Below, one piece after another: positions 44,268-55,084 of a stretch of DNA of 64,000 nucleotides. This stretch comes from Hippopus hippopus. Taxonomy: Eukaryota > Mollusca > Bivalvia > Cardiida > Cardiidae. The position numbers and the translations under genes were made by a program. The stretch lies in assembly GCA_946811185.2 (NCBI GenBank), contig OX328097.1, positions 28,605,627 to 28,669,626 on the forward strand, in the 5' to 3' direction. Within the stretch, counting starts at the first letter, position 1. Each line of letters begins with the position of its first letter. Under the pieces are notes generated by a model. That model was not told where the DNA came from, searched no databases, and saw only the letters and a list, made by a program, of their open reading frames with translations.

Positions 44268-46065
44268 CAGGGCCTGCTCTGGCTTTTTTTTTTTTTTTTT
44301 TTTCTTTCGCCACTATTTTCGCCAATTTAAAAAACTTTTCGCCACTTGTTTTATTTATGAGCCATTTTTTTCGCCACTTTTCCTAATTTATTACCATTTC
44401 TTTCTCCACTTTTCTTAATTTATGAGCCATTTCTTTCTACTTTTTCGCTACTTTCCTTTTTACCACCATTTATCCCCCTTTATTCCGTTCAGGTATCAGA
44501 CACAGAAAACAAGGGTTTTTTTTTTTTCAATTTTAATTCATTTGTACAAACATGGAAACATGAATGATGAAAATTTCATGATGGGGATTTAATCCTTTAG
44601 CACATGACACAATTTTAGACACATCCAACCGCAAAGCATATACAGACATCAATTTTAAATGTTGCCGAAATAGTGGAAGATTGTCTGTGATAGGACAGAA
44701 AACATTATTTGAAAAAGAGAAAATGCTGGTTACTAGCAATTTTTTCTTTTCTCACAATGTTTTCATAAGTCTCCTTTATTGAGGTTGTTAAAAAGCTGGC
44801 ATTGTGTGGGTTGATAAAACAAACAAAAAAAAAAACCATGGTAAAAATGCAATGTAGTTAAATTGTGTTTGAATCTAGAAGCAGACTTGTGCTGTAAGTA
44901 GACAGTATTTCTTCCATGAACTTTACAGGAGAAATTATAGTATGTGACGAAAGAATTTCTGTATGCCTGCGTTGAGTGAAAAACAGTTGAATCTTACTAT
45001 CACTTTTGGATATGATTTGCTTATCAAAGAAAAAAGTGAGAAGGATTTTTATCTACTTGTTGACTCAAAAGAAGATTATCTGACCACTGGGTTTTGATTG
45101 CCTTGTAATTTATGACCCCATTGATGCAGAGTCACACATTACTTCAAACCCTGACATTTCTCATCAGATTACAAATAATGTCCAGAGTGATGAGAAAAGA
45201 AAAAAAAAAAACTTCTTCACGGCTGTAATGAGGACCAACCACAATTTTGATTCAAAAACATAACTAGGACTTGGTAAAATTTAAAAGAATTAAACTTAAC
45301 AAGGTTTACAGAGATGTAATCTATATAGTCAATAAAACAGCTGATCGAAGGAAAAGGTGTAGTGTATTCTAAAAATAGAATGCTATAAATAGAACACTGC
45401 ACTGCAGGTTTTGCTTGAGCTGCCGATGTGAGGAAGGCAAATGATTGTTTTCAGGATTTTTTAATCCTTTGGTTTACCATCCATCATTGTAATTTATTGA
45501 AAAATATTTGTAAAGAATATCTCCAGCAGTAAGAAGAGGTAATTCTGCCTTATTTTACGACTATTCATGTACTGATAATCAGTACTGATCGTCTGACGTC
45601 ATTTAAACAAATAAGCAGACGCTTTACCTGTGGAAAAAAAGACAGGTTTTCGTGGGATAAAGGGGTGGATTTAGCGAGTTAGTAACAGATATGGATCATA
45701 ACACTCTGCTGTCTTGTCTAAATTTACAAAGCTGATAAAGGATAACTGGCGTCACCGTTTGTCTTAGATAGCCAATATTTCATGAATATAGCCAGGTCGG
45801 GAATTTTTTAAGGCGAAGTTTTTTCGCCGAGCAAGCTTGACGAGGCAAAGTTGAGCCATTGAAGGTGACTTCTTCGCCCACGTCGCCCTGTAGCTTGCTC
45901 CCTGCTTCACCCTTTCTCCACTTGTCTCGTGAGTTGAGACAAAAACTGAAGAATTTCCTATAAAAAAAAATTTCGCCACTTATTTTCGCCAGTTAAAGAA
46001 AAAATTCGCCACTTGTTCAGAATTTTCGCATTTGGCGAAAATGGCGAACGGCAGCGCGGGCCCTG
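44268..46065. mobile_element. Possible hAT-like element, 1.8 kb
   Basis: The ends read CAGGGCCTGCTCTGGC and, inverted, CAGGGCCCGCGCTGCC. CTTATT lies immediately outside both ends (44262-44267, 46066-46071), a probable target duplication. Just inside each end are runs of TTTTCGCCACTT-like sequence (44300-44440 and 45965-46040), a subterminal repeat. CAGGG ends are usual for hAT, but hAT duplications are 8 bp and only 6 match here. No transposase is seen, so it is non-autonomous. Confidence 0.6.
44590..44815 (-). mobile_element. Family B MITE inside the hAT-like element
   Basis: AATCCTTTAGCACATGACAC through GAGAAAATGCTGGTTACTAG to GGCATTGTGTGGGTTGAT. It lies wholly inside 44268-46065 and is therefore likely younger than that insertion. 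Confidence 0.7.
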
Positions 46066-46079
46066 CTTATTTGTGTGTT

Positions 46080-46240
46080 TCCTCGGTTTGACCAGAACTA
46101 GACTTGGGTACAGTGTCTTGTCAAAGGACATTCCAATGAAAACCAATCAAAGAAAGTGAGAATAACCCAGGATTCCGGATTACAAATCCAGCACAATAAC
46201 CACCTGGTCATGCCAGACCCCTTCCACATGTATGATATAT
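46080..46240 (-). repeat. SINE-like element, minus strand
   Basis: On the minus strand a tRNA-like GACCAGGTGGTTATTGTGC and CCTGGGTTATTCTC are followed by GACAAGACACTGTACCC, the motif shared with 5862 and 7575. The tail is missing. It starts 10 bases after the hAT-like element ends. Confidence 0.5.
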
Positions 46241-46446
46241 AAATCATCCACTGATACATTATGGGTGATGTCCCTGACTTAACATACATAGGTCTTGGGT
46301 CTTGTACTGGATGCTTTCATAGACTATTTCATGCTTGCCCCATGGCTAACTTACTTCAAAAAGGACCCTCCAACATGCCATTTAAACTCCCTAGAGACAT
46401 TTTTTTTTTTTCCTTCAAAGCTCAAGCATCTATGGAACAATTGCCA

Positions 46447-46615
46447 ACTTAATGGAAAGAGCTTTGTAGAAGAAACACTAAATTTAGCTGTAATGTTGTT
46501 ATTTGTCATTGAAAAACGGGAAAATATTGTTGGAAAGGAGGATGGTTACCACAACAATTTCAAAAGCCTTCTTTCTCTGGATCATAAAAGTTGGATTTTT
46601 TGGAATAAGGTTAAG
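46447..46615 (-). mobile_element. Decayed family B MITE
   Basis: GCTGTAATGTTGTTATTTGT, GGGAAAATATTGTTGGAAAG and AAAAGCCTTCTTTCTCTGG are recognisable; both termini are lost. Confidence 0.55.
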
Positions 46616-46837
46616 ATTTCTGACAGTCAACATCATTAAGAATCCGGCTTGCCTGGTTTATCTGTGTTGTACTCAGAGAGTTTATATACATGTAGCATAT
46701 ATCCCAACTTTTTTTTTTACCATTCCGTTTGTGATATTAATTGTTGACTCTTTTTGCACTATTATAGTAAAATGATTTTCTGGGAAAAATCAGTAGCGTT
46801 TAGTCTTCGTCATGTCGATGAACCGGGACGAATTTTG

Positions 46838-47826
46838 GAAAATCTATGGTCTAAGGGAGAAAACTCGTTCAATACAGGTACGAATAAGTATAAACTAGAG
46901 TTGCCTCCCTTATAATTCCGGAAGCGTTTAAAATCACTGACGAAAGTAACACAATGGTATTTATTTTTCTCATGTTGCAGACGGTCGATGCTATGAAAAA
47001 CTTCGATCATTTACATTTAACCTTTATCTTAATCATACGAGTATACTCTTGAAAGTTGTGCCCAGAAAAAACAATTATTAAAGACGTTGTTTATCAAATT
47101 ACACGGGAACCTTACAGTAGTCTCCCTTGTCTTTCAATCTTCATTGGCCGCCGAAAATTTCAAATATAGAAATGAAATGTTTTATTTCGATGATCAAGGC
47201 AAGATCTCATTTTGAACATTCCTATATGTATATCTAAAGTTTATATCGTAGCATGTGCTGCCTAAATCAACAACAGCAAAATAGATGGTTAAATTGTCGA
47301 AAGACAGCAACCTTCTGCCAGACGCCTTCACTCAGCGGTAGCCATTTATAAATAAATGCAGACAAGGTCTGTATAGTCTTGATGTGTAAATTTTCATTGT
47401 GTGTTACCGTGATAATTCTGGCAGTCGTATTGATTTATATCTGATTTTTTTATCTAGAAAGAACCACCACATTACCTTCATATAAATTCAAAACTTTCAA
47501 ATCGATTGTGAACAAAATTGCGAGACAGGTCAACGAATATACGATGCATGCGTGAACATTGACACATAATCTGATTTTCTGAAGTATGGCTATTTTTTCT
47601 TATCTAAGGATATTTGCATGAGGCTATTTAATATTACTTAGATTAGAGTGACATGGAATCAGGAATCGACTGAGAAAACGGTTCCCCAAGAATCTACAGC
47701 AATATTCATATGTGTACGACACAGCACATTATTCGTCTTGCGTTTTAGAGGGCGAGGAACGAACAAGGGAAATAAATAGTACAGTACTAAAATCTAGGAT
47801 AGTAAGATTTTTCTCCCTTAGACCAT
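46838..47826. mobile_element. TIR-bounded ~1-kb element
   Basis: TGGTCTAAGGGAGAAAA at 46838 and its complement at 47810-47826 bound almost 1 kb. No matching target duplication is clear. Parts of its left 350 bases recur at 52589-52965 (for example CAGTAGTCTCCCTTGTCT), so it belongs to a family. It has no long frame. Confidence 0.5.
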
Positions 47827-47835
47827 TAAAATACT

Positions 47836-48079
47836 GTTTCGGGGATTGAAATCAAATTTACGGAATGATTATTTTCTGACAATAAAGATTAACATATTAT
47901 GGGCAGAAATCGATACAGAACGTCACGAGACAAATAAAACATGGATTAAACAAATGAAATATAGATTATGTCACATAAATTATTCTTAAGCTGACTTTTG
48001 ATGATTACTGAGGAGAGTATAGATCTAGAACAAGATCAGGCTGTACTTACATGTATGCTCTCTAAAGATGATCTAGGCA
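47836..48079. other. Unique DNA with a family A scrap
   Basis: 48008-48075 has GTATAGATCTAGAACAAGATC and AAAGATGATCTAGGC, a decayed A core. Otherwise nothing is recognised. Confidence 0.4.
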
Positions 48080-48360
48080 TAACCCATTACTAAACGACAA
48101 AGTTTAGGACTTTTCCAAGTCCAGAGGATTTGCAGACATCAAGTTGAGTGTGGCTCAAATCAGGGATCGTATATATATATTTATATAAGATCCCTGCTCA
48201 AATGGATGAAATTGTTTTTGAAAGGAAAAAAAAAAACATGGTAGAAGTAAAAAAAGGGAAAATACTGGCTACCCGCATTTCTCCTTTTACCACAATGTTT
48301 TCATATGCCTTTTTTTTTCTCAGGGTCGTTAAGACTAGGGATTGTTAGATACAGGGTTAA
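48080..48360 (-). mobile_element. Family B MITE split by a hairpin
   Basis: AACCCATTACTAAACGACAA to TTGTTAGATACAGGGTTAA. The host reads GTGTGGCTCAAAT...GGATGAAATTG, the normal B sequence, interrupted at 48161-48195. A poly(A) run follows. Confidence 0.8.
48161..48195. mobile_element. 35-bp hairpin with 8-bp target duplication
   Basis: The insert starts CAGGGATCGTATA and ends TATAAGATCCCT, with GCTCAAAT directly before (48153-48160) and after (48196-48203). Deleting insert plus one copy of GCTCAAAT restores the usual B element text. An 8-bp duplication and CAGGG ends are hAT hallmarks (known), but an element this small is remarkable. Confidence 0.75.
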
Positions 48361-48534
48361 TCATTTGTTTTAGTTATTAAATCCATATCATTATAGACTT
48401 CACCTGAAAACTTTGTGGTGAGCAGAGACATTACACGAGACATAGATTGTCTCATTTTTCCTTGGTGTTTTCATATGACTTTATTCAATAAGGATGTTTA
48501 GCCATGGGACTGCATAGTTCAGTGACAATGATGT

Positions 48535-48700
48535 ATGACTGGATATTCGGAGGACATGAGCCCTATCCTCACTCAATGCCCAAGGTTTTTCATGGAGATG
48601 TGCATGGGCTATACTGTTAGAGCATTTGCTTAGTACTGGTGAAACCAGGACACACAAAGATAAGAAAGCTGTAGCAGTGATATGACTGAAAATAAAGAAA
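48535..48700 (+). repeat. SINE, decayed
   Basis: GCTGTAGCAGTGATATGACT GAAAATAAAG is the tail motif of the local SINEs. Upstream, ATACTGTTAGAGCATTTGC resembles an A box. No B box is kept. Confidence 0.45.
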
Positions 48701-48751
48701 CCCCATTCAATCTAGAAGGCTGTTTATAGAGTAATCTGCCATAGATAATGA

Positions 48752-48886
48752 GTTACCTCTTCACCAAAAAATGCAGTTTTAGTGGCCATGGGGAAGAAGG
48801 CTTGTGAAAAAAATTGGGAAAAAAGGAGTACCTAGCATTTTCTACTTTCCTCACAATCTTTTCTACCTTTTCACAAATATTTGCAG
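48752..48886 (+). mobile_element. Truncated family B MITE
   Basis: TTACCTCTTCACCAAAAAAT to TTTGCAGG. The core is GGAGTACCTAGCATTTTC. A further scrap lies at 48895-48945. Confidence 0.65.
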
Positions 48887-49318
48887 GCCACATTGATTGG
48901 ATTTGTCTCTGATAAAAAAAAAACATTGTGGAAAGAGACAAAAATTTTGGCCAAGTTTTTGGAGAGCTATTAGATTGTGTAATGTCATGTGAAGAGCATG
49001 TGAGGATCCAACTTTGAGGTAGCCGCTCAAAAATTCATAATTGTATTTGATAGCAAGTTTATAGATGAAACTTCATGTGTTTGCTGCTTACATGTAATCT
49101 TATTCTTAGATTGATTTTTGGAAAAAGAAAAAAAGTGTTTGTATCAAACAACTCATGTTTGAATGAAGATTTAAGAGAGAAACTTGCCGAGTTGGAAGCG
49201 TCTGGGAAAAAAAGCTTGGGATTGAATTTGTGGTCAGTTTATTCAGGGTCAGTGTCACTGTTAATTAAAAAAAAAGAAAGTGATCTGCTAACATTCAATA
49301 TTTTAGCATTTATCAAAA

Positions 49319-49597
49319 TGAGCCATGCTCTGTGAAAATGCGGCTTAATGAATCTGCAAAAAAGTATTGACCCAGGTCAGCCTATACAGTCTGCGCAGGC
49401 TGACCTGAGTTGAAACCTTTTGTTATTGCTAAATTTTCTGTGTCTCAAAGGATCACTCTACCTCATGATTTAGATAGTTCGTAGACAAAATGGATTTTAT
49501 GGATACGTTATTATATGACGACTTGCTGTGTATATATATATATCTAGTGCATCACACACACATGCATTAAACCCCTTTTTGCCAGAAGGCCACTCAT
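49319..49597 (+). mobile_element. Family C MITE
   Basis: TGAGCCATGCTCTGTGAAAA to GCCAGAAGGCCACTCA. The inner hairpin CAGTCTGCGCAGGCTGACC is present; a (TA)n run interrupts the right half. Confidence 0.8.
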
Positions 49598-49798
49598 TTA
49601 TTTATTTGCAGAGTAGAAAACATAGACCTGTGAGAAGCTAGCCTGAGGTTGCTTTTGGGTTTTGTTCACCCATGGTCAAAGTGACTACCATACATGTTAC
49701 TAAAAATGGAAAAGCTGCTTCCCTCCAATTATTCATGTGTGAATACAAACTTCTGAATGGAAAATAGAGCTTTAGATATTTATGTCAGCTGTTGTTTC

Positions 49799-50006
49799 TT
49801 AAATTCTTTACCAGATGACATAGTTCAGACTTGTTAAGATTAAAGCAATTGTTTTGCAGGCAGCAATTTAGATGTGGTTTAAATGACAGGATTTGTCTTT
49901 GAAAGTTTAAGAAACGGCAAAAATGCTGATTACTAGCATTTTCATAGGCCCTCTTTATTGGGATCATAAATACAAGGAATCATAATGGTGGAGGCCAGAG
50001 GGTTAA
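49799..50006 (-). mobile_element. Family B MITE
   Basis: TTAAATTCTTTACCAGATGA to GGCCAGAGGGTTAA with TTAA at both ends. Part of the second hairpin arm is deleted (TAGCATTTTCATAGGC). Confidence 0.75.
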
Positions 50007-50031
50007 CCCAGATTAGCAATACAGGCCTGTC

Positions 50032-50251
50032 TTAACCTTTAAAGCGCCTTTCACAATTGTAGTTGCCTTTGTGGCCAGTGAAGATCAAGATCAGACTGCA
50101 CAAAACATGCAGTCTGATCTTTGATCTACACTGTCCGCTTTCCTGAATCGATAAAGATCAAAGAAGCAATGAAATTGCAATACATGTATTTTAAATCATA
50201 TTACTAGACTGGAAATGTCTGTTGGAGTTTATTTGGTGCTTTAAGGTTTAA
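50032..50251 (-). mobile_element. Family A' MITE, full length
   Basis: TTAACCTTTAAAGCGCC and GGTGCTTTAAGGTTTAA are inverted ends containing TTAA. The outer body (CACAATTGTAGTTGCCTTTG, CTTTCCTGAATCG) matches the inverted copy at 15085. Confidence 0.8.
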
Positions 50252-50611
50252 TTTTGTTGTTTCATTATTAGTATAGAAAGATATTTGAAATTCTTATTCA
50301 AAATATGTGTTTATGATGTTAAGATGAATTATAGATCTATATTAATGAGGAAATAAAATATATTTTTATCAAATTAGTTTTTCTCTGTTTACATATCCTG
50401 TGTTCGTTTTTGCCATAATCCTTTACTTAACATGCTGTTTTGATCTTCAAGAATACTGTTAAATGTAAAAAACACAAATGTTTGAAGGAAAGGAACATAT
50501 TCTGTCAGTAAAAGCAAAAAATGGGAATAATAGCGTGCTTGTTATAAGCAATTGCTCCTTTTCCCTGTTCTATCTTTTTTCCCTTTCTTGAACTGTTTTT
50601 GGGTAAGCTGA
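50252..50611. other. No clear feature
   Basis: AT-rich; 50505-50595 has a faint B-like hairpin (GGGAATAATAGCG, AATTGCTCCTTTTCCC). Confidence 0.4.
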
Positions 50612-51040
50612 CACTTAAACACTCTGTCCAAAGTTTTAATGACCCTGAGACAGAACACATTATGAGAAAAGGAGAAAATGCAGGGTACCAGCATTTTCTC
50701 CTTTTTCCACAATATTTTCTATGCTTTTAAAGACAAATTCTATTATATAAGTCTTTACCACATGACAAAATTTTAGAACTTTCCAAAATGGAAAGCATTG
50801 GCAGACAAGTTAGACATGGTTCAAATGATGGGAAAACCTTTTTGTAAAATGGAAAAAATGCTAGGTACCAACATTTTCTCCTTTGACACACACTTTTTCA
50901 AAAGCTTTCTTTCTTAGGGTTGTTAAAACCTGGGATTGTATGGTGAATGGTTAGACCATAGACATCTTGTCATCTGCTAGTTCTTTCACCTTGGAGGATT
51001 TTAAAATTTTGTCCTCTGGAAAGGACTTATTCAGCTGTTT
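50612..51040 (+). mobile_element. Family B MITE with another B nested inside
   Basis: The outer plus copy runs ACACTCTGTCCAAAGTTTTA to AAAGACAAATTCTATTAT, then resumes at CATCTTGTCATCTGC and ends CTCTGGAAAGGACTTATTC. The gap is filled by a complete minus copy (50748-50953, AGTCTTTACCACATGAC to TATGGTGAATGGTTAG). The expected TTAA at the joints has decayed to ATAA and TTAG. Confidence 0.75.
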
Positions 51041-51463
51041 TTTACTAGCAGTTAACAATTTATTCAGGTTGGCCCACTGGTAAAGACATGGGATTTGTAG
51101 CCTTGACTCACTGTAAATTTTCTAAAGACAAGTTGTTCATCCACTCCTCACATCAAGCACCAGTTACCTACTCAAAACTGACCTCTAAGACCAAAGCCTT
51201 CATTGGCTTTGGACCATTGAATGACTTCTTAGTCCATGAGTGCCAAATGGACAGTTGGCGGTGAGCACTAAAGGGAGGTGCCTCCCCTTGAGAAAAAAAT
51301 TGAATTTAAGACATCTAAAAATGATTCTAGAGTTTTTTTGAGAGCAGCTCTGCTTGAGAAGGGAATTTTCAAAAATTAGTACACCCAATACCATAATTAT
51401 TAGGAGAAAAAAATGGTCATGGTTGGACCTGCAACACTACCAATGACAGCCTTAGCAATAAGT
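51041..51463. other. Mostly unique DNA
   Basis: GGCCCACTGGTAAAGACATGG with GGATTTGTAGCC near 51070 may be a faint tRNA-like SINE head. No exon recognised. Confidence 0.35.
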
Positions 51464-52333
51464 TTAACTCTTTACCAAACGACAAAATTTTAGATTTGGC
51501 CAAATTGAAAGCATTCGCAGACGACAATTTCAATGTGGCTCAAATGGTGCAATTTTTCTTTGATAGCGTAGAAAACATTGTGTGAAAAGGAGAAAGTGCT
51601 GGTTACCACAAATATTTTCAAAAGCATTCTTACTTGGGATCATAGAAACAGGATTGTTTAATCCTTAATCACACTATACCAAGTTTTAACAATCCTGACA
51701 TAAAAAAAAGCATTGGAAAACATTTGAAAACATTGTGAGAAAAGAAAAAAATGCAGGTCTATCATTTTCTCCTTTTCAGTCTTCCCACAATGTTTTCTGC
51801 ACTTTCTAAGACAAATCCCATCACTAGGGTAATTTAACACTCTTTCAATAACTCTAAAATTTTGTTGTCTGGTAAAAGGTTAACTCTTTACTACACAGTC
51901 CCATAACAAAGAAGGCTTTGGAAAACATAGTGAGAAATGGAGAAAATGCTGGTAACCAGCATTTTCACTTTTTCCCAATATGTTTTCTACCCCATTAAAA
52001 ACAAATTCCATCATTTGAACCAATTTAAATTTTCATCTTCAAATACTTTGAATTTAGACCAGTCTAAAATTTTGTCATGTGGTAAAGGGTGAAGTAAGGG
52101 TTAAAAGTCCTGATAGTGAACGTTTTTTCTTAACCCTTTACCATACAGTCCGAGTTTTAACTAACTTGAAAAAGAAGGCTTTTAAAAACATTGTAACCAG
52201 CATTTTCTCCTTTTCCCACAATATTTTCTACCTATTCAAGGTCAAATGCTGCCTCGTGAAAAACATTTGAATTGTCCTCTGTAATTTTTTTCAAAATAGA
52301 CGAGTAAAATATTGCTGTTTGGTAAAAGGTAAA
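51464..52333. mobile_element. Cluster of four family B MITEs
   Basis: 51464-51661 is minus-oriented, and 51658-51883, 51880-52091 and 52130-52333 are plus. The first two share TTAA at 51658-51661 and the second and third share TTAA at 51880-51883. The first and second face each other tail to head at a shared site, so orientation of insertion into a terminal TTAA is not fixed. Confidence 0.8.
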
Positions 52334-52544
52334 TTGAGTTGTTTTCAGCTCCTAGACTTTATATAGATCTAGATGTAAACCATTCGGAATAAGCGTGGCT
52401 TCTACATGTATATATAGGCTATAAGCTTTCTATTTACACAGTACTTTTAATGTAAAAGTTGTTGAATAATCCTGTTATGATCATCTATTACATGGAAAAT
52501 TACAGTTGTACAGCAATTTCTTGTCACCAAACATCACAGAAGTA
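52334..52544. other. No feature seen
   Basis: Short unique AT-rich stretch. Confidence 0.4.
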
Positions 52545-52965
52545 TTAGCTGTCATTTTGGTGAAACTGGAGGAATTTCGAAGATTTTTATGGTCTAAGGG
52601 AGAAAACTCGTATAGTACAGAAAGCCATTGTATTAATTAGAGTGTCCTCCCTTACAATTTGGAAGCGCTAAAAACCATAAATGGGAGTAACATGTAGTTT
52701 GTGACGAGCATTTGGTTTTTCTCTTTATTTAGAAAATTGATGTAAGGAAGTGGGGTTTTTTTTTTTCATATCAGCTGTACTGAATCTCTATTTTAACGAT
52801 AAGTTTGGTACCTTGTTGATTCTTGAATCGTGAAACCAGAAAGGAGCAATTCATAGCGTAAACCGCACGCAATCATACAGTAGTCTCCCTTGTCTATAGT
52901 CCATTTACTCAACGACCGCCCGAAAATTAAAATTGAGGAATTTATCGATTTACTTTTACAATCAA
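52545..52965 (+). repeat. Partial relative of the 46.8-kb element
   Basis: TATGGTCTAAGGGAGAAAAC, CCTCCCTTACAATTTGGAAG and CAGTAGTCTCCCTTGTCT follow the same order as in 46838-47170. The right inverted end is not found. Confidence 0.6.
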
Positions 52966-53070
52966 GGTATATGGTCTTATTTTAAAGATTGCTGTAGCGT
53001 AAAGATGGTGAAGAAACAAGTATTTAAACGGTAGGGCTATATAGCGTCTTGTGTAAAACCTCCCCTCCAC

Positions 53071-53094
53071 CAGGGATCTTATATACGATCCCTG
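53071..53094. repeat. 24-bp palindrome, one mismatch pair
   Basis: CAGGGATCTTAT then ATACGATCCCTG; one base pair differs from the perfect palindrome at 44173. No clear flanking duplication. Confidence 0.8.
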
Positions 53095-53179
53095 TTTACA
53101 GGAAAGAATGCTTATTTGTACGTGAAAGACTAACATCTTCCTATTATTTACTAGACGGTAAATTGGAAAAAAAAAATTG

Positions 53180-53393
53180 ACTAGTCCACCTCATCAAACA
53201 ACCAGATATTCAAAAGCAATTCGCAGACAACATTCTGAAGTCTATCCAAATTTATTTATTTATTTATTTATTTGAAATAGAAAACATTTCAGGAAGAGGA
53301 GAATATGCTGTTATGAAGCATTTCTCCTTTCGCCACAATGTTTTCAAAAGGCTCCATACCAGGGGTTAAAACACGGGATTGTTTGGTAGAGCC
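53180..53393 (-). mobile_element. Family B MITE with (TTTA)n
   Basis: CATCAAACAACCAGATATTC to GGGATTGTTTGGTAGAG. A (TTTA)6-like microsatellite at 53249-53273 has grown inside it. Core: GAGAATATGCTGTTATGAAG. Confidence 0.7.
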
Positions 53394-53402
53394 TAGGCCC
53401 TT

Positions 53403-53995
53403 GTCTAAATAATGAGACGCTACGTACGGTGATTTTTTTTCATATTGTGCACCGTACCGTCTCAAGTCCATCGTAAATTTTCCGGTAGCAAAGATAGAGC
53501 GCTATACTGACTTTCTGTTTCGTCGGTTTAATCTGTATTGCAGCGAAATGCAATTAACTTTTAGAAACAAACATGACCAAAGACAATTTATTAAACCTTT
53601 CATGACCTTAAGAGCTTGTAGAAGCTGTTTATAACATGGAAATCTGGGGAAAAAACTGACGAAATATATCGTGTGTGGCGGCCATTTTGTAAGTTTTCGG
53701 GAACGTAAATTACTCGAGTAACAGCTGAAATTAACTGTTTTTTCTTATGTTCAGCGTTTAAATTGAAAATATTTGTATTTCAAACGAAGGATTATTGAAT
53801 ACCCAACAGGTATGTTTAAATCCTAGTTTTGTGCTCCTGGCATTGTAAAATTATGAGAGTTCAAACTTGCGCACAGAATCTGTGGGGAGATTTCAACTAT
53901 ATTTTTTTTTTTCTTGATCATCTCTGTACCCAGAGGCGACCATCAAAAAGTAACATCGCCTTTGGGGATAGTTATCTGTACTAAGCCAAGGCCCA
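53403..53995 (+). repeat. Left arm of a long inverted repeat
   Basis: This arm (GAGACGCTACG ... CCGTACCGTCTCAAGTCCAT ... CCATTTTGTAAGTTTTCGGG ... CTCTGTACCCAGAGGCGACC ... GATAGTTATCTGTAC) is the complement of the right arm at 55085-56215. Divergence is substantial but even along its length. Confidence 0.85.
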
Positions 53996-54489
53996 GGCAG
54001 TAATTATCCGTTTATCACTCCTTATCCCGGCCTCCTTTCACAATCTGTACAGATCTATGGCAAAACCGTTCATTGCTTCCGTAATAATTACCATTTTTAA
54101 CACAGTATCGTCCGAATATATAAGAGTAGAAAAAATGATCGGGCTGGAACCAAGGCTAAGTTATTTGGTGAAATAGGCCTACATGAAGGATGTTTTTCAT
54201 ATGCCGTTAGGGTTACTGGTATTTCAGTGACGTCAATGAATAACTTTTACCCTTAGATAAGTACATGTACTAGTAAGTTATTTGGGCTTTGTTCTGTCAG
54301 TTGAAAAGTGCAAATGTTTGAGAAAGTTTCTCAATTTAATTTGCTTATGTAAGAAAGCTGTCGGGTGGTCTTGTAAGATACAAGTTTCTTCCCTGAGCTG
54401 AAAGCCTTTCTGAAATAAGAAAAAGTGGGAGAAAGCAAAATCACATGCTAGTCGTATATGCACCAGTCTGAGTATTGCATTTTAGTTTT

Positions 54490-54804
54490 GCCGAACCCGG
54501 TATCTCAGTCGGTAGCGTACAGGACATGAGAATAAGGGGTCATGGGTTCGATCCTTGGCTCGGCCAATTTCTTTCCGAGGATTGATAATTAGTCATTGCG
54601 ACAGGATTCATTCCTCTCCCACCGCTGACCATTGTCTCGACGATGGTTATGTTGGAAAGCAGCCAGTGGCTTGGAAAGAAAACTGTGCGAAGTACTGGTA
54701 AAAGACAAAACGGGAAAGCATGGATAGGTGTACTGGCCACCGCGATATAACTGAAATAATGTTGAAAACGGCGTTAAACACCACAGTATCAATCAATCAA
54801 TCAA
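54490..54804 (+). repeat. Full-length tRNA-derived SINE
   Basis: Head GCCGAACCCGGTATCTCAG with A box, B box GGTTCGATCC (54545-54554), and a GCCGA/TCGGC acceptor-like pair. The body carries CAATTTCTTTCCGAGGATTG and GATGGTTATGTTGGAAAGC. The tail reads CTGAAATAATGTTGAAAACG, then GCGTTAAACACC and an (AATC)n end. It is the best copy of the family in the window and sits in the spacer of the long inverted repeat. No functional tRNA is implied. Confidence 0.9.
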
Positions 54805-55084
54805 GCATTGCAGTTATCTATTTTCATATGAATTAGCAATTTGATGACTAGCTAGCTCTTTAGCTTTAAATTGACTGGCTATTTAAGTGTTTGCCTTGTC
54901 GCAAAGCCCATACACTTTTTCTCATGGGCTGGCCAGTTGTTGCTTCCTTTTTTGATTTTGATTTTTACGTCCCTTTAAGATTATTTCTTTCATTTAAGCC
55001 GAGTCGGTAATTATATGTGGCGAAACTACGGGATATCTCAAAAAAAAAAAAATACCCAACTTACCACCGCAAGCATAAATTGGC

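Noticed and set aside
54490..54566. Possible functional tRNA gene
   Set aside because: A and B boxes and a short acceptor-like pair are present, but the sequence runs on into a body and tail shared by two other copies, so it is a SINE head.
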